From Pleomorphomonas sp. JP5 (lineage in GTDB: Bacteria; Pseudomonadota; Alphaproteobacteria; Rhizobiales; Pleomorphomonadaceae), in assembly GCF_023721815.1 (NCBI RefSeq), contig NZ_JAMDLI010000008.1, positions 1,115,206-1,179,205 on the forward strand: a stretch of DNA of 64,000 nucleotides, in the 5' to 3' direction. Of the stretch, positions 9,289 to 17,208 are shown one piece after another. The translations under genes were made by a program, and so were the position numbers. Within the stretch, counting starts at the first letter, position 1; each line of letters opens with the position of its first letter. Below the pieces are notes generated by a model that was given only the letters and a program-made list of their open reading frames with translations, did not search any database and was not told the DNA's origin.

Positions 9289-9349
9289 CGTATCCTCGTT
9301 AAGTCGTGACCGGCGAAGTCGGGCCACCTGATGGGGCCCGCCTCGCATG

Positions 9350-10363
9350 TCAGTTGGTGAAATCCGTGACCGTAACCTTCCGGAGATCACCATCGCCGGC
9401 CTGCATGCGCAGGATGTAATCGGGACACTCGGAAAGCTTGATCTGATGAGAGACGATGTCGCTCACATCGATAGTCTTGCTCTTCATAAGGTCGATCGCC
9501 TGAATGCTGTTCTTCAGCGAGGTGAAAGAGGCGATGACAGAGATCTCGTCGCGATAGACGCGGAAATGATCGAGAGCAATCTGTCCCGACTTGTGAGGCA
9601 CGCCGAAAACCAGCACCCGACCGCGCGGACGGGTCAACCGATTGGCTGCCTCGGACACGAGCACCGAACTGCCGGACGCATCGGCAACAGCGTCATAGAC
9701 CTTATCGGCGATGTCACCGGAGTTGGAGTAGACTTCGCCAAGTCCCATTGCGGCGGCACGCGCAAGACGCCCGGGGCTTCGTTCCAGATAGTCGATGCGA
9801 GCGGCGCCGCGCGCCTTGATCAGCCGCCCCATAAGGAGGCCGATCGGGCCCGCGCCCAAGATGAGCACGTGCTCTGCCCAGCCAACGCCCAACCTTTCCG
9901 TTGCGTGCACCACGCAGGACAGCGGTTCGACCAAGGCGCCTTCCACGAAGGAGAGATTGCCAATATCGAACACCCCCCTTTCGTTGACGACAACATACTC
10001 GGCCATGCCGCCGGACCGATTGACGCCCGGCACGATCATGTTGCGACAAAAATGGTGTTCGCCCCTTAGGCACTCCGGACAGTTGTTACAGGGAACGTTC
10101 GGCTCGACCGCAACACGAGCGCCAACGGAAATGCGGCGGCATTCTGGCCCCACGGCCAAGACCTCGCCAGCAAACTCGTGCCCCGGAACCACCGGGTAGG
10201 AAGCGGTGAAGCCTCCATTATAGATGTGGACGTCGGTACCGCAGATGCCGCTGGCCCGGACCTGGATCAGAACTTCATCGGCCTTGGGTTCGGGACGCGG
10301 CACCTCGGCGATCGCCATCTTGCCGGGCTCGGAAATGATCAGGGATTTCATCAGGGACTGCAT
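9350..10363 (-). CDS. Zinc-dependent polyol dehydrogenase (MDR family)
   Basis: The 337-residue protein is a medium-chain NAD(P)-dependent alcohol dehydrogenase. Catalytic zinc ligands are visible as C41 (GICGTD) and H62-E63 (PGHEFAGEV). The structural zinc site is intact at C92, C95, C98 and C106. A Rossmann motif ILGAGPIGLLMG follows. Such enzymes oxidise sorbitol-, threitol- or altritol-like polyols to ketoses. Between a binding-protein gene and a KbaZ-like gene, the likely substrate is a polyol giving a tagatose- or fructose-like ketose, but the exact sugar is not shown. GGAGAG lies 7 bases before the chosen ATG at 10363. Confidence 0.9.
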   Translation of the reverse strand: MQSLMKSLIISEPGKMAIAEVPRPEPKADEVLIQVRASGICGTDVHIYNGGFTASYPVVPGHEFAGEVLAVGPECRRISVGARVAVEPNVPCNNCPECLRGEHHFCRNMIVPGVNRSGGMAEYVVVNERGVFDIGNLSFVEGALVEPLSCVVHATERLGVGWAEHVLILGAGPIGLLMGRLIKARGAARIDYLERSPGRLARAAAMGLGEVYSNSGDIADKVYDAVADASGSSVLVSEAANRLTRPRGRVLVFGVPHKSGQIALDHFRVYRDEISVIASFTSLKNSIQAIDLMKSKTIDVSDIVSHQIKLSECPDYILRMQAGDGDLRKVTVTDFTN

Positions 10364-10482
10364 TGATGCTCTCCAGAAGACAATCGAGGCGCACTCTTCC
10401 GACTTCGCCAGCCACGATTGCTGCCGGATCGGGTCCGAGCTCGTGACATCGGACGGGACCAGGGATTGAGTCTCTATGGGTC

Positions 10483-10505
10483 GGAGGCGGCGACACGCCG
10501 CCTCC
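10483..10505 (-). other. Stem-loop between binding-protein and dehydrogenase genes
   Basis: A perfect 10-base stem with a 3-base loop lies in the 177-base gap after the binding-protein gene. There is no T tract on the minus strand. It is more likely an mRNA-stabilising or processing hairpin than a terminator, which would keep binding-protein message more abundant than the downstream genes. Confidence 0.55.
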
Positions 10506-10540
10506 GTTCTTCCTGGGGGAGGAACTGATAAGTCGTCGGC

Positions 10541-11503
10541 TCAGAACAGAGAGTTCGGGTCGTAGACTTTCTCGGCGTTTTCCTTGGTTACGGCCAGCAC
10601 CGGGCAGAGCGAATAATCGGTGAACTGGCGTTCGCCGGCGTCGTATTTCTTGATGGTATCGATGGCCATCTCGGCCATGATTTTCGGATTATTCTCGCCG
10701 GTGGCCTGCATTTCACCGTCGATGATGGCCTTGTAGGCGTTCTTGTTGCCGTCGTAGCTGTAGACCTTGACGTCGGCGAGCTTTCCGGCAGCCTTGAGGG
10801 CGTGCACGGCCCCGAGCGCCATGTCGTCGTTCTCGGTGTAGACGGCATTGGTGTCCGGATGCGCGGCCATCACATCTTCCATGGCCTTCAGGCCGCCCTG
10901 CTGGTCCCAGCCACCCCAGACCTGGCTGACGATCGTGAAGTTGGTCTTCGCCGCCGCGCGCAGCTGTCCATCGATGACACCCCGGAAGAAGTTCATCGAA
11001 CGGGTCTGACCAACGAGGTTGCCCTGGTTGCCGGAGATCAGCGCCACCTTCATTGGAGTGTCACCAAACTGCGACGCAGCATACTCGCCGATAAGCTGGT
11101 TGTTGCGGGCGTTGTCCGGCGCGATGCGGGTGATGACGTCGGCGCCGAGGGCCAGATCGCTGTCGATGATGATCACCGGCACTTTCTTGGCATTGGCCTG
11201 CTTGACGATGCGCAGACCTGCGGCCGGATCCTGGGGATTGAGAATAAGGTAGTCGAGATCCCGGGCGAGCATGTCCTCGACGTCGGCGATCTGCTTGTTG
11301 AGATCGGCACGAGCGTCAGTGGTGATCATGGTCCAGCCTTCGGCCTCCCCCATGGTCTTGATGTGCTCGGTCAAGGCGCTGAAGTAGGGACCATTCAGCG
11401 TGCGGTTGGAGAAACCGACCTTGAGTTCCTTTGCCGAGGCAGCCCCGGTGACACATAGGGCCGCGGCGGCAACCGCCGCCAGAGCGATACGCTTGAAGTT
11501 CAT
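10541..11503 (-). CDS. Sugar/polyol ABC transporter substrate-binding protein
   Basis: This 320-residue periplasmic protein of the RbsB-like type-I fold (peripla_BP_4) has a signal peptide ending around residue 24 (AASA before KEL). Family features include ADLNKQIADVEDMLARDLDY, VIIIDSDL and AVYTENDDMALGAVHALKAAG. It captures the substrate for the RbsA- and RbsC-type proteins encoded downstream. It is the first gene of the five-gene minus-strand operon and reads out of the AT-rich divergent promoter region. Confidence 0.92.
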   Translation of the reverse strand: MNFKRIALAAVAAAALCVTGAASAKELKVGFSNRTLNGPYFSALTEHIKTMGEAEGWTMITTDARADLNKQIADVEDMLARDLDYLILNPQDPAAGLRIVKQANAKKVPVIIIDSDLALGADVITRIAPDNARNNQLIGEYAASQFGDTPMKVALISGNQGNLVGQTRSMNFFRGVIDGQLRAAAKTNFTIVSQVWGGWDQQGGLKAMEDVMAAHPDTNAVYTENDDMALGAVHALKAAGKLADVKVYSYDGNKNAYKAIIDGEMQATGENNPKIMAEMAIDTIKKYDAGERQFTDYSLCPVLAVTKENAEKVYDPNSLF

Positions 11504-11659
11504 TGTTTCCTCCTAAGCAACCTCTGGCCAATCCTCTCCTGGCCAGAAGGCAAAGCCATGTTGGCAGTAAAACGAACACCACAGAGCCAGCGCACAAAGC
11601 TGAATCAGCCCCATGCACGCATAAGTCTATTCATTCGTCCACGGATAAACTCAGAGATT

Positions 11660-11672
11660 TATTTATACATCT
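11660..11672. promoter_or_regulatory. Candidate operator half, TATTTATACATCT
   Basis: This 13-base sequence is the exact reverse complement of AGATGTATAAATA at 11823-11835 in the same divergent gap. Two copies about 160 bases apart could allow a looped repressor complex. The SorC-family regulator encoded at 14823 is the obvious candidate to bind here. Confidence 0.5.
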
Positions 11673-11815
11673 CCTCGAACCACGGACTTATAGTTCATGG
11701 CTTGGCTCCTCCTGCTGCCCAGAGGTACCACCTCAACCGCCGGGCAACTACCCACGCACTGAGCATTATATCAGAGCAAATGTCAATAGGCTGAGCTAAT
11801 GCCCCAGTTAAATTC

Positions 11816-11835
11816 TATTTATAGATGTATAAATA
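11816..11835. promoter_or_regulatory. Candidate operator dyad TATTTATA-N4-TATAAATA
   Basis: Two perfect 8-base arms (11816-11823 and 11828-11835) flank GATG. The right half together with the spacer recurs inverted at 11660-11672. The AT-rich dyad is typical of sugar-operon regulator sites, and its position suits control of the divergent polyol operons. Confidence 0.55.
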
Positions 11836-12102
11836 TGCATAACTAAATCACAGATTGCCGCTAGATCATACAATTCCGCAAACTCTATGTCAGAATTGCC
11901 TGATTTTGCGTTTCATTTGCAAACACATCTCCGAACAACGGCACATCTCATTCAATTGGCATTCGCCCTGTAGATTGGCAATTGCCAAGATCGAGACGAA
12001 TTGTTAGTGTCTTCCTGAGGATGAGGACGGGAGTGAGCGCGGCAGATCATGCACGCAGGCACACTCCTTGACGATCGATGGCGATACCAGGAGGAGGTTC
12101 GC

Positions 12103-13596
12103 TTGAGTTTCATACTGACAATCGACATCGGCACGTCGAGCCTGAAGGCTGTTCTGTTCGACGCCGAACTCAGCGTTGTCGCGCAATCGAAGCAAGAATA
12201 CCCGACGAGCTACCCCAAGATCGGCTGGGCAGAGCAGGACCCGGATCACTGGAGCCACGCCCTGACGCGGGCCGTCGCCGGCATCCTTTCCCAGACCCAT
12301 CTCCACCCGGAAGCCATCAGCGGGATCGGCGTCGATGGCATGTCAAGTCTCATGCTTCCTGTCGATCGGGAAGGAAACGCGCTCTCCAACGGGCTGATCT
12401 GGCTTGATCGCCGAGCACAAGAGCAAAGTGACCTCGTCAACCGTCAGTATGGAAATGCGCTCCTGAGCATTTCGGGAAACCGCTCCGACCCTTCGAACTT
12501 CGGTTCGAAAGCCATGTGGCTGCGGGATCAGCGGCGGGACGTTTACGATGCCTGCGCTTCACTGCTCCACTGCAGTTCCTTCCTGGTCCGCCAGCTGACC
12601 GGCGTCTTCGTCATGAACCGCTCGGAGGCGGCCCTCTCCCAGCTTTGCGATGTCCGCACGGGAGCTTACTCGGACGAACTCATCGAGGCGTCGGGGATCG
12701 ATCGTCAAAAGCTGCCGGAGATCGCCGACTGCAAGGATGTAGTTGGCCGTGTCACGGCGGCGGCGGCCCAACGTTTTGGACTTGCCGCAGGAACTCCAGT
12801 GATCGCCGGCGCAATGGACAACGTCGCGGCAACGATCGGCCTGGGCCTTCGCAATGACGGGGATGCCTATATCGCAGCGGGAACAGCCACAAATGTCGGC
12901 GTCCTCGTCGACACTCCCCCACTCGATGGTCACGGCCTGACGTATCACGCGGGGATCGAAGGAAAGTGGCTCGTCAACGGCAGCGTTGACTACGGCAGCG
13001 CGGGACTTCTTTGGTTTCGGAACCTCCTTGGCGAGAGCAGTTTCGAGACGCTCTGCGCGGAGGCCGAGAACGTGGAGCGGGGGCAGCACCCCCTCGTGTT
13101 CCTCCCCTACATGACCGGCCAGCGCGCGCCACTCTGGAACGAAGCGCTATCCGGCGTTTTGCTTGGCGTCACCCCCGGCACCGACCGCCGGCACCTTGCG
13201 CGCATGTTCATGGAGAGCACGGCGCTCGGAGCCCGCCATGTTTTCCAGAAACTGAGAGAAAAGCGCCCATCCTCCGCGGCGCTGACGGGTGGAATTACCC
13301 ACAACCCATTCTGGACCGGGATTTTTGCCGATGCCACGGGGATGAGTCTGACGCCGTCGCGCCAGACCGAGGTGGGCAACCTTGGCTTGGCGATCCTGAC
13401 GGGTCTCGGCATCGGAACGTTCCGTTCCCCCGATGAAGCTTTTTCCCTTTTGCCAGTCGATTGCTCCCACGAGCCCGATCCTGGCTCTCGCGACTACTAC
13501 GACGACCTCTTCGCGCTTTTTGACGCTGCATACGAAAGCAATCGCAGCGTGCTGGCACAACTTGATGAAATAAGACGGAAGTATGGGGTGGAATGA
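12103..13596 (+). CDS. FGGY-family carbohydrate kinase (xylulokinase-like)
   Basis: The 497-residue protein has the two-domain FGGY kinase layout. The N-terminal phosphate loop is ILTIDIGTSSLKAVLFD. GIGVDGMSSLMLPVDREGN matches the sugar-binding part, and GAMDNVAATIGLG holds the probable catalytic Asp. GGITHNPFWTGIFAD matches the C-terminal nucleotide region. It phosphorylates a ketose, possibly tagatose or a related sugar made by the neighbouring dehydrogenases. The start is a TTG at 12103 with a strong AGGAGG 7 bases upstream; the longer frame from 12049 lacks such a site. Its stop overlaps the next start by 4 bases. Confidence 0.88.
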   Translation: MSFILTIDIGTSSLKAVLFDAELSVVAQSKQEYPTSYPKIGWAEQDPDHWSHALTRAVAGILSQTHLHPEAISGIGVDGMSSLMLPVDREGNALSNGLIWLDRRAQEQSDLVNRQYGNALLSISGNRSDPSNFGSKAMWLRDQRRDVYDACASLLHCSSFLVRQLTGVFVMNRSEAALSQLCDVRTGAYSDELIEASGIDRQKLPEIADCKDVVGRVTAAAAQRFGLAAGTPVIAGAMDNVAATIGLGLRNDGDAYIAAGTATNVGVLVDTPPLDGHGLTYHAGIEGKWLVNGSVDYGSAGLLWFRNLLGESSFETLCAEAENVERGQHPLVFLPYMTGQRAPLWNEALSGVLLGVTPGTDRRHLARMFMESTALGARHVFQKLREKRPSSAALTGGITHNPFWTGIFADATGMSLTPSRQTEVGNLGLAILTGLGIGTFRSPDEAFSLLPVDCSHEPDPGSRDYYDDLFALFDAAYESNRSVLAQLDEIRRKYGVE

Positions 13597-14630
13597 TGAA
13601 GGCTGCTGTTCTCCATGGAAACGCCGATCTTCGGGTCGAGGAAGTGGCAGTTCCCGAAATTGGTCATGGCGAGCTCCTTGTCCACGTCGCCTATAGCGGC
13701 GTTTGCGGCTCGGATGTCCCTCGCCTCATACATAACGGTGCGCACTTTTATCCTCTCATCCTTGGGCATGAGTTCTCGGGAACGATCGTGGACGTTGGCG
13801 AGGGTGTCGAAGCGGGCCTGATCGGCAGAAAAGTGGCATGCGCGCCCCTAGTGCCGATTTTCGAGCACCCCCAGTCGCAGCGCGGCAACTTTGCGCTCGG
13901 AAAGGGCTACAGCTTCATCGGTTCACGGCAACCGGGCGGTTTTGCCGAGTATGTCGTCATGCCCCGCCTCAACGCCGTCCTCCTCGATGACTCCATCGAC
14001 TTGCTCGCGGGCGCCTTCATGGAGCCGCTGACCGTCGGACTCCACGCGATCAACATCATGGACTTCCGTCCCGGACGAACGACCGCCGTCGTCGGCCTCG
14101 GAACCATCGGAATGCTGCTGATGCAATCGGCGAAACTGCTGGGCGCCGGTCCGATTTGCGCCTTTGACGTCGACCCCGCCAAACTCGATCTGGCCAAGAG
14201 CTACGGCGCCGATACGGTCGTCGACTCACGCGACGAAGCGGCCGTAGGCGAGGCGATCGCAGCCGGAGGCTACGAGATCGTGTTCGAAACGGCGGGAGTT
14301 CCCGCAGCCGAGATCATGGCTCTCAGAATCGCCGCAGGAAAGGGGCGGGTCATGTATGTCGGCACCCCGCACGTCCCGCTGACGCTCCAGCCCGCCGAGT
14401 TCGAGGAGATCAACCGCAAGGAGCTCACCATTCAAGGCTCCTGGATGAACTACTCGGCGCCTTTTCCGGGATGGGAATGGACCTTTGGCGCTGAGGCGTT
14501 GGGGAACAACCGAATTAGACTGGATGGGCTGATCGACAGGGTCTTGCCTTTATCCCAGGCAGGAACAGTGCCCGAGCTACTCCTCTCGAAATCCGTCCAG
14601 GGCAAGATCATGCTCGACACAACGCGGTAA
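13593..14630 (+). CDS. gatD: GatD-like polyol-phosphate dehydrogenase lacking the structural zinc site
   Basis: This 345-residue MDR dehydrogenase is strikingly like galactitol-1-phosphate 5-dehydrogenase. Shared blocks include SGVCGSDVPRLIHNGAHFYP, LGHEFSG, FIGSR and GSWMNYSAPFPGWEW. Catalytic-site residues C38, H59 and E60 are kept. The four structural-zinc cysteines expected at 89, 92, 95 and 103 are I89, H92, S95 and G103, so that zinc is almost certainly absent. It overlaps the kinase gene by 4 bases and is followed by the SorC regulator. Substrate may be a phosphorylated or a free polyol; the sequence does not decide. Confidence 0.87.
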   Translation: MMKAAVLHGNADLRVEEVAVPEIGHGELLVHVAYSGVCGSDVPRLIHNGAHFYPLILGHEFSGTIVDVGEGVEAGLIGRKVACAPLVPIFEHPQSQRGNFALGKGYSFIGSRQPGGFAEYVVMPRLNAVLLDDSIDLLAGAFMEPLTVGLHAINIMDFRPGRTTAVVGLGTIGMLLMQSAKLLGAGPICAFDVDPAKLDLAKSYGADTVVDSRDEAAVGEAIAAGGYEIVFETAGVPAAEIMALRIAAGKGRVMYVGTPHVPLTLQPAEFEEINRKELTIQGSWMNYSAPFPGWEWTFGAEALGNNRIRLDGLIDRVLPLSQAGTVPELLLSKSVQGKIMLDTTR

Positions 14631-14822
14631 TGGCACAAAGGCCATTGAGCCCTCAGGCGCTTGAGAGGCTTGATCGCGTACGATATTAAGTCTCGATAAA
14701 CTCACGGGTTGCGGCGGGTACCTCCTACAAGGCCGACGTTCGGCAAGTGCTTAGTGCTCGGCGCATCCCTCTTCCGTGACCATCTCGGGTCATGCGACGC
14801 CAGAGAAGAATGGACTGCCCGA

Positions 14823-15782
14823 ATGGTGCTGCCCCCCAAGGAGTTGCAGGAACGAAGACTGGATCAAGCGGCTCGGGCGGCCTGGCTCTACTATATCGCC
14901 GGAAATACGCAGGACGAGGTTGCCACGAAGCTCGGCGTCTCTCGCCAAACGGCCCAACGCCTCGTGTCGATCGCGGTATCCGAAAAGCTAATCAAGTTCC
15001 GGCTCGATCATCCGATTGCCGATTGCGTCGAGCTGGAAGAGCGCATCCGAGAGCGCTTTGAACTGCAAACCTGCACGGTGGTGCCGACCGCGGATGCGGC
15101 TCTTGTCCAGTCCGGGGGCCTCGCTGTGGCCCTTGCGGAGTATATCGAGAACGCGCTATCGGCTCCGGAGCCGACCGTGATCGGCCTATCGACCGGCAGA
15201 ACGTTGCTTGCGGCCGTCAACGAAGTGCCGACCATGAACCAGCCGGACCACAAGATAATCTCCCTCATCGGGGCAATGTCTCGCGACGGACGGGCGAGCC
15301 ACTACGAAGTCGTGTCGCGTTTGGCGGACAAGGCAAACGCGCAATGCTTTCCGATGCCTACGCCCGTCGTTACCTCGACCATCGAAGAACGTGAGCTATT
15401 GCAGAGCCAGAGGTCATACCAGACCATCCTGTCTCTCGCCGAAAAGGCCTGCGCCTGTTTCGTCGGTGTTTGCGAGATTGCCTGGAATTGTCCGCTTCAG
15501 CGAGATGGCTTCCTGACCGAAGCAGAGGTTGTCGAACTGGCGGATCGGGGGGCTGTCGGGGAGATCGCGGGGTGGGCCTTCAACGCCGCCGGCCAGGTTC
15601 TGGAGGGATGCACCAACGATCGGGTTGCCGGCATCCCCATGTCGCTCATGCAGCAGTTGCCGACCGTTGCAGCCGGTAGCGGCAGCAACAAGGTTCAAGC
15701 AATTCGAGGCGCGCTGCGAGGTCGACTGTTGAGCGGCCTCATTACCGATCAGGCAACCGCGGGCGCACTTCTGGTGGGGTAA
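14823..15782 (+). CDS. SorC-family transcriptional regulator
   Basis: The 319-residue protein has an N-terminal helix-turn-helix (about residues 18-50, containing GNTQDEVATKLGVSRQTAQR). A SorC-type sugar-phosphate-binding domain follows, with the blocks VIGLSTGRTLLAA and GEIAGWAFNAAG and a C-terminal KVQAIRGALRGRLLSGLITD. SorC regulators sense phosphorylated sugars and control sugar or polyol operons. It is third in the plus-strand group after the kinase and GatD-like genes and probably acts on the divergent gap at 11504-12102. The start is uncertain: 14823 has no strong ribosome site, but upstream extension lacks family similarity. Confidence 0.88.
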   Translation: MVLPPKELQERRLDQAARAAWLYYIAGNTQDEVATKLGVSRQTAQRLVSIAVSEKLIKFRLDHPIADCVELEERIRERFELQTCTVVPTADAALVQSGGLAVALAEYIENALSAPEPTVIGLSTGRTLLAAVNEVPTMNQPDHKIISLIGAMSRDGRASHYEVVSRLADKANAQCFPMPTPVVTSTIEERELLQSQRSYQTILSLAEKACACFVGVCEIAWNCPLQRDGFLTEAEVVELADRGAVGEIAGWAFNAAGQVLEGCTNDRVAGIPMSLMQQLPTVAAGSGSNKVQAIRGALRGRLLSGLITDQATAGALLVG

Positions 15783-16208
15783 AGACTGGCGCCGGTCGAC
15801 GTCGTCCGAGCGCCCCATCCCTGCGGCGGTGGCTTGACCCGCGCCCCTCATGCTGTCGACAGAGATCGGCAGGACCATGCCTACCCAACACAAATCCCCC
15901 TCCCCTCGGCTACTTTGGCCGCGCGTCGAAGCACGCCCCTTTTCAGCGTCGCAAACATTTCCTGCGGCGCCCAAAATTATTACGCGCGTAAAATTTCTAT
16001 GTTGACATGCGACAACATTCCGTGATGTGCTCCCCCAGTCAAAACGGAGGGAGGCCTTCGTTGGGACGCTTTCGCCAAAGGGTCGGTCACGACCCCAACG
16101 GGCAGAGTCCCGCCATGCGGAACTCGCTGGCCCTACAGTTCAACAGAGGCCGACATGTCTCCCTATCCCGAGGATGGATCGGAGCGGCGGCCATGTGGGA
16201 GGAACAAG
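15783..16208. promoter_or_regulatory. Upstream region of the second sugar ABC operon
   Basis: No gene is supported. The gap contains the motif at 15980-15996, a TTGACA -35 element at 16002-16007 (the -10 partner near 16025 is poor) and a 6-base-stem hairpin GGGTCG/CGACCC at 16080-16095 in the untranslated leader. Confidence 0.6.
15980..15996 (+). promoter_or_regulatory. Shared motif TTACGCGCGTAAAATTT, candidate operator
   Basis: The first 12 bases form a perfect palindrome (TTACGC/GCGTAA). The 17-base block matches TTCCGCACGTAAAATTT at 24395-24411 at 15 of 17 positions. It ends 5 bases before a TTGACA element, a location suited to repression of the 16209-23115 operon. Confidence 0.55.
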
Positions 16209-17099
16209 ATGACCATTCGTTCGCTTGCTCGCCTGGCTCTCGCCGGCTCCGCCTTCGCCTTCCTCGCCACCTCGGCCATGGCCGATGGCATCGGCGCTTC
16301 GCTGCTCACTCAGCAGCATCCGTTCTACATCGAGCTTGCCGACGCCATGAAGGCCGAGGCGACCGCCAAGGACGTCAATCTCGAGGTGGCGATCGCCAAC
16401 CAGGACCTCAACAAGCAGCTGGCCGACGTTGAGGACTTCATCGTCAAGGGCGTCGACGTCATCGTGCTGTCGCCGGTCGACAGCAAGGGCGTCAAGGCCG
16501 TGATCGAGAAGGCTCAGAAGGCCGGCATCAAGGTGATCACCGTCGACGTGCCCGCCAGTGGCGTCGACGTCACGTCCTACATCGGCACCGACAACTACGC
16601 CGGTGGCGTCAAGGCCGGTGAGCTGATGGCCAAGGAACTCGGCGACAAGGGCAAGGTTGCGATCATCGACTATCCGACCGTGCAGTCGGTGGTGAACCGC
16701 ATCGACGGCTTCAAGAAGGCCATCGGCGAGCACAAGGACATCGAGATCGTCGCCCAGCAGACCGGCATCACCCGCGCCGAGGCGCTGGCCGCCGCCCAGA
16801 ACATGCTGCAGGCCAATCCCGACATCCAGGGCATCTTCGGCTTCGGCGACGACGCCGCGCTGGCCGCCGCCGTGGCGGTGAAGTCGGCCGGTCTCGAGAA
16901 CCAGGTCAAGGTGATCGGCTTCGACGGCATGGAAGAAGCCCGCAACGCTGTCGACACCAACCCGGTCATGGTCGGCGTCATCCAGCAGTTCCCGGGCGAG
17001 ATGGGCAAGCAGGCCGTCGACACGGCCATCGACGTCATCGCCGGCAAGGAAGTGCCTGCCGAGCAGCCGATCGAGCCGGGCGTCTACACTGGCAAGTGA
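16209..17099 (+). CDS. Sugar ABC transporter substrate-binding protein (RbsB type)
   Basis: This 296-residue periplasmic protein has a signal peptide ending near residue 25 (ATSAMA before DGI). RbsB-like blocks include NQDLNKQLADVEDFIVKGVD, VITVDVPASGVDVTSYIGTD and KVIGFDGMEEARNAV. It delivers a sugar or polyol to the ATPase and permease encoded next. The ATG at 16209 is chosen because GGGAGGA lies 5-6 bases upstream and the signal peptide starts there. It is the first gene of a six-gene operon. Confidence 0.93.
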   Translation: MTIRSLARLALAGSAFAFLATSAMADGIGASLLTQQHPFYIELADAMKAEATAKDVNLEVAIANQDLNKQLADVEDFIVKGVDVIVLSPVDSKGVKAVIEKAQKAGIKVITVDVPASGVDVTSYIGTDNYAGGVKAGELMAKELGDKGKVAIIDYPTVQSVVNRIDGFKKAIGEHKDIEIVAQQTGITRAEALAAAQNMLQANPDIQGIFGFGDDAALAAAVAVKSAGLENQVKVIGFDGMEEARNAVDTNPVMVGVIQQFPGEMGKQAVDTAIDVIAGKEVPAEQPIEPGVYTGK

Positions 17100-17113
17100 T
17101 ATAAGCTGAAGGA

Positions 17114-17150
17114 GCGCGGGGCAGTCTCTGGGCGGTCCCGCGCCTTTTCT
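17114..17150 (+). terminator. Attenuator-like hairpin after the binding-protein gene
   Basis: GCGCGGG (17114-17120) pairs with CCCGCGC (17137-17143) and is followed by CTTTTCT. Between the binding-protein and ATPase genes it is probably a partial terminator that lowers expression of the downstream transporter genes. Confidence 0.5.
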
Positions 17151-17208
17151 CCACGGCCAATCCGGCGTCAGTCGCGCCGAGGGTACTCGCGTCGGAAAGG
17201 AGGCGGGC

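Larger units (their letters stand above)
11504..12102. promoter_or_regulatory. AT-rich divergent promoter region of the polyol locus
   Basis: This 599-base gap separates the minus-strand transport operon from the plus-strand kinase operon and is far more AT-rich than its flanks between about 11600 and 11950. It must hold both promoters. Inverted-repeat operator candidates are listed separately. No coding sequence is supported inside it. Confidence 0.75.
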
